Source: Lates calcarifer (lineage: Eukaryota; Chordata; Actinopteri; Centropomidae). Taken from it: DNA of 64,000 bases. The position numbers were made by a program, and so were the translations under genes. The DNA is taken from positions 841,006-905,005 of the forward strand of contig NC_066844.1 in NCBI RefSeq assembly GCF_001640805.2. Direction: 5' to 3'. The notes under the pieces are model-generated. The model was not told the origin of the DNA, ran no database searches, and was given only the letters and a program-made list of their open reading frames with translations. Below, piece after piece: positions 61,246-64,000 of this stretch; positions within the stretch are counted from its first letter, which is position 1, and every line of letters begins with the position of its first letter.

Positions 61246-61806
61246 GAAATGTCAGTGCTGTTGAGACATGTCTGTTAGTTTGGCATTCCTTTAGCATTTC
61301 TCATTCTGACAGTTTGGAAAGTCAGGTCATAGATTACAGGGACAAGCTGCTGGCTGTTTATCTGTGTGTGTGTGTGTGTGTGGGACAGAGAGAGAGACAG
61401 CTGCCTGATGTTGTGTGTCTGATGCAGCTCAGTGTAAAGGAAAGAAGAGGAAGACCTATAGAGCAGAGAGTGAGTCATTTCTGGCCCCTTCTTTACCCTC
61501 TGCTGTTCCTTTGTGAGCTTTAGGCCAACGGCCAATGACTTATCCTGCTCTTTGTGTGTGAGTGAGTGTGTGTGTGTTTAAGATTATCTGCCCTGTGTAC
61601 ACTCAGGGAAGAAAAAGCAAGTTGTCAGTGAAAGTTTGGTTCAAGGACAAAGGTCTTATAACAGACAGTCTCTGCTTTCTTCCACCTCCTCGCTCTGAGG
61701 CTGTAAACTCACGTCAGGCTGTTCGAGCTCTTCAGCTGGATTCAGTCCGTTTGAATGGAGCAGACTTATGGACGTTTGTCAGCAGCAGCTGGTCTGAGTG
61801 AAGCTG
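61246..61806. other. Single-copy sequence, no gene
   Basis: Contains a short GT run (61363-61381). Nothing else is recognised. Confidence 0.4.
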
Positions 61807-61837
61807 AACTGAGAGACTGTCGTACTGTCTCTCAGTT
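61807..61837. other. Small perfect stem-loop
   Basis: AACTGAGAGAC and GTCTCTCAGTT form an 11-bp perfect stem around a 9-nt loop. It is too short for a pre-miRNA by itself and may be chance. Confidence 0.5.
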
Positions 61838-64000
61838 TAGAGTTTAGAAAGGAGCCAGAACAGCTTCACTGCTGCTCACCACTGATTCTCCCACTCTCTC
61901 TGGACTCTACCGGAGAGATGAACACCAACATATTCCCTCATATGATGTGTGATGATGGCGGTAGAGAGCACCTGACAAACACGTCTTCCTATTCATCAGA
62001 GCAGTGACTCCCTGTCTAAGGTTTTTCCTTTACTTGGTCACCTGTCTGTCGGGGGTGTGTCCTCCAGATGAGAGCGTACTGAACGTCATTATAGTGACAG
62101 TAATAAGTGCAGGTAAGGTTGGTCACAGTCCTTAAGGTTAGAGGTCATGGCTCCATTGTTTTCCATTTCCAGCTTTACTGCTTTAATATCACTAACAGGT
62201 GTTTTAACTTTCCTTCTCTTATGAGATGAGAGCAGAGTGAGTCTGATGTAAACAGCTGTGCTCTCTGCTCCGAGCCCCGGCACACTGGATTATTAAAGCA
62301 CAGACTCTGGAATCTTCTTCCTGTGTCTCATGTTAGAAACAGTAGTCTGCATTAATATCCCTCAACTAATGATCACCAGCAGCAATGCAAATCTTCATAA
62401 TTAGCTACTTTGTTGATTTGCTATTTCTTGTTTGTTTGTTTAGTCCCCAGGGTTCGCTATTATTCTGTTTATTATGTGGTTTGTTTGCAGGGCTGGAGAC
62501 GAGGAGAGGGAGAGCAGGGCAAAGGGGGAGAGTGGGGGGGGACTGTGGACATGATGTTTAATTAGTGTTTTTTTTTTTAATATAGGAATTTCAATATTTC
62601 TATTATGTGTGTGTGTCTCAGCCATGTGCTCTGATACACACAATTAAGAAAAGCTGATATTTACTTTTCCTCGCTGTTGATGTTTTTTCTGAAAAAAAGA
62701 AAAAAGAAGATGAAGATGTTGGGGAGTTTGAGTTTAATAATGTGAGTCTCATATGCAGCTGATACTGAGCTGTGAAATTTAACCACTGCAATGAAATGCT
62801 GAATTCAGAAAACTAAATTCTAGATGAGAAAATCCTGAGAGGTCCGAGTCCAGTTTTATTGTCTGATCTGAACAACCTGAGCAACTTCAAATCAGCTCGC
62901 TGAGAGTTTTGTGTGGTTTATTAAACTGACGTCTTTTCTTTGTGTGTTCGAAATGATAAGTGAGTGAACATATTCTCGTCTTTGTGCTGCTGCAGCCGTG
63001 ATGTTTATCTGTCAGCTCTCACTTCAGACTCAGAAATGTTGTTGGGTTCTTATCAGGGACGTCTGCAGATATGAGCAGGTCACAGTGAGAGGAAGGTCCT
63101 CGAAAGGCTGCAATTAAAGGCTGCTTTTATCTGCAATTTAGAATGAAAACTGACAGACTTTCATGTTCCCATGCTGCTGTATGTGTATGTATGCAGTGAG
63201 CAGGCTGTTTATTAACGATGGTGTTAAACTGCAGACTCACAGGTTTAAGTAATCAGGTTTTTGTCTGTAAAGAGCTTCAGGTTGTAAAAAGCTTTTTCTC
63301 TCCATCTCATTTTTGTTCTGTAGCTCTGCAGCATCATTGTTTTCTGCCTTTTTCTTTCACTCAGAGTTTTGAGTTACGGACCTTTGAACAAACCATCATT
63401 AGTCTCACACTCACTCAGCTCTGTCTCCACACCTCCTCCCTCTCTCTCTCTCTGAGGCTGGAGAACAGTGAGTTTATACCTCCTCTTGCTGTGGTTGTGT
63501 CAGACCGACAGTGTGTGGTTCAGCTCTTTTATTCTGGCAGTTTTGAACGTGCAGAAGGCGGCCATTTTGACTCTTTCAGAGGCGTTCAGTTCCATTAGAG
63601 AGGATTAAGTTCCAGGTAAACCAGTAGCTGATCCCGTGCATCTGTCTCTACATTCATAGGAGAATGTCAAAATCCTCCGCAGCTCACAGAGAATGTGAAA
63701 TCAGAGACAAACAGAGTTTGATGGAGTCTCATCTGTGTTCTGTCCTCGAGAATCACACCTCATTATGTACAAACTGCTTCCCTGTGGTCCCAATTTCAAA
63801 ATATCAAAAACACATCAATAACATGCTGCGAGGTAGTATCTGTGGCTTTGTTCATTTCTTACTCTCTGTCTCCTCTTTGTGTGTAATTTATCATCTGTCT
63901 TTGTCTCTGCTGCTCTGCCTCTCTCTGTCGGAGGTCTACCTGTGGTGGATTCCCAGCAGGCTCGGCCAGGTCTTTATGAATCATTAGTGCTGCATTGGGG
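61838..64000. other. Single-copy sequence to window end, no gene
   Basis: Mixed AT-leaning sequence with a G-rich patch (62525-62540), T run (62568-62578), A-rich patch (62694-62708) and CT patch (63438-63451). Frames of 126 and 107 codons near the end (63218-63598, 63664-63987) have no recognisable domain or splice context. Confidence 0.4.

Noticed and set aside
60151..61247. Several overlapping frames of 126-168 codons
   Set aside because: All lie in one C/T-rich tract in different registers and are low-complexity.

Overview
The window is eukaryotic, almost certainly ray-finned fish (percomorph teleost) DNA. It is intron- and intergene-like sequence crowded with (CA/GT)n, (CT/GA)n and (AT)n microsatellites. 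It carries a tRNA-derived SINE of the teleost type (56755-56950) and fragments of dispersed repeats I recognise from percomorph genomes (20846-20955 and 22784-22880, each with a second copy). There is no bacterial-style gene organisation, and nearly all open frames are short and low-complexity.

The dominant feature is a very large direct duplication. Positions 3608-29321 (25,714 bp, unit A) reappear in the same orientation at 30322-56365 (26,044 bp, unit B). The copies differ by scattered single-base changes, microsatellite length changes and a few 20-350 bp presence/absence blocks. The only thing between them is a run of exactly 1,000 N (29322-30321). Unit A ends at the last base before the gap and unit B starts at the first base after it. 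The simplest reading is that two contigs from the two parental haplotypes overlap by about 26 kb and were scaffolded end to end without being merged, giving a false (haplotypic) duplication. A real tandem duplication is possible but would need the gap to fall exactly on the junction. Read as alleles, the two units form a catalogue of heterozygous variants.

Layout. (1) 1-2430: the 5' end of a minus-strand gene I cannot name, with a 5'UTR exon, an intron and a first coding exon of 49 codons. It has a near-perfect RFX X-box in its promoter, which suggests a ciliary gene. The gene continues beyond position 1. (2) 2430-3607: single-copy intergenic DNA. (3) Unit A, the gap and unit B: no convincing protein gene. 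They hold a strong 82-nt microRNA-like hairpin (5612-5693 and 32322-32403), several AT-rich blocks that look like conserved non-coding elements, a CTCF-like site, decayed repeats and long polypyrimidine tracts. (4) 56366-64000: single-copy DNA with the SINE, one candidate conserved element, CA repeats, an ~890 bp polypyrimidine tract and a small perfect stem-loop. No gene is supported there.

The functional picture is limited. One probable ciliary gene is transcribed leftwards, followed on the right by tens of kilobases of non-coding DNA, possibly regulatory, perhaps containing one small RNA gene. If the duplication is false, the true locus is about 27 kb shorter than this window shows.
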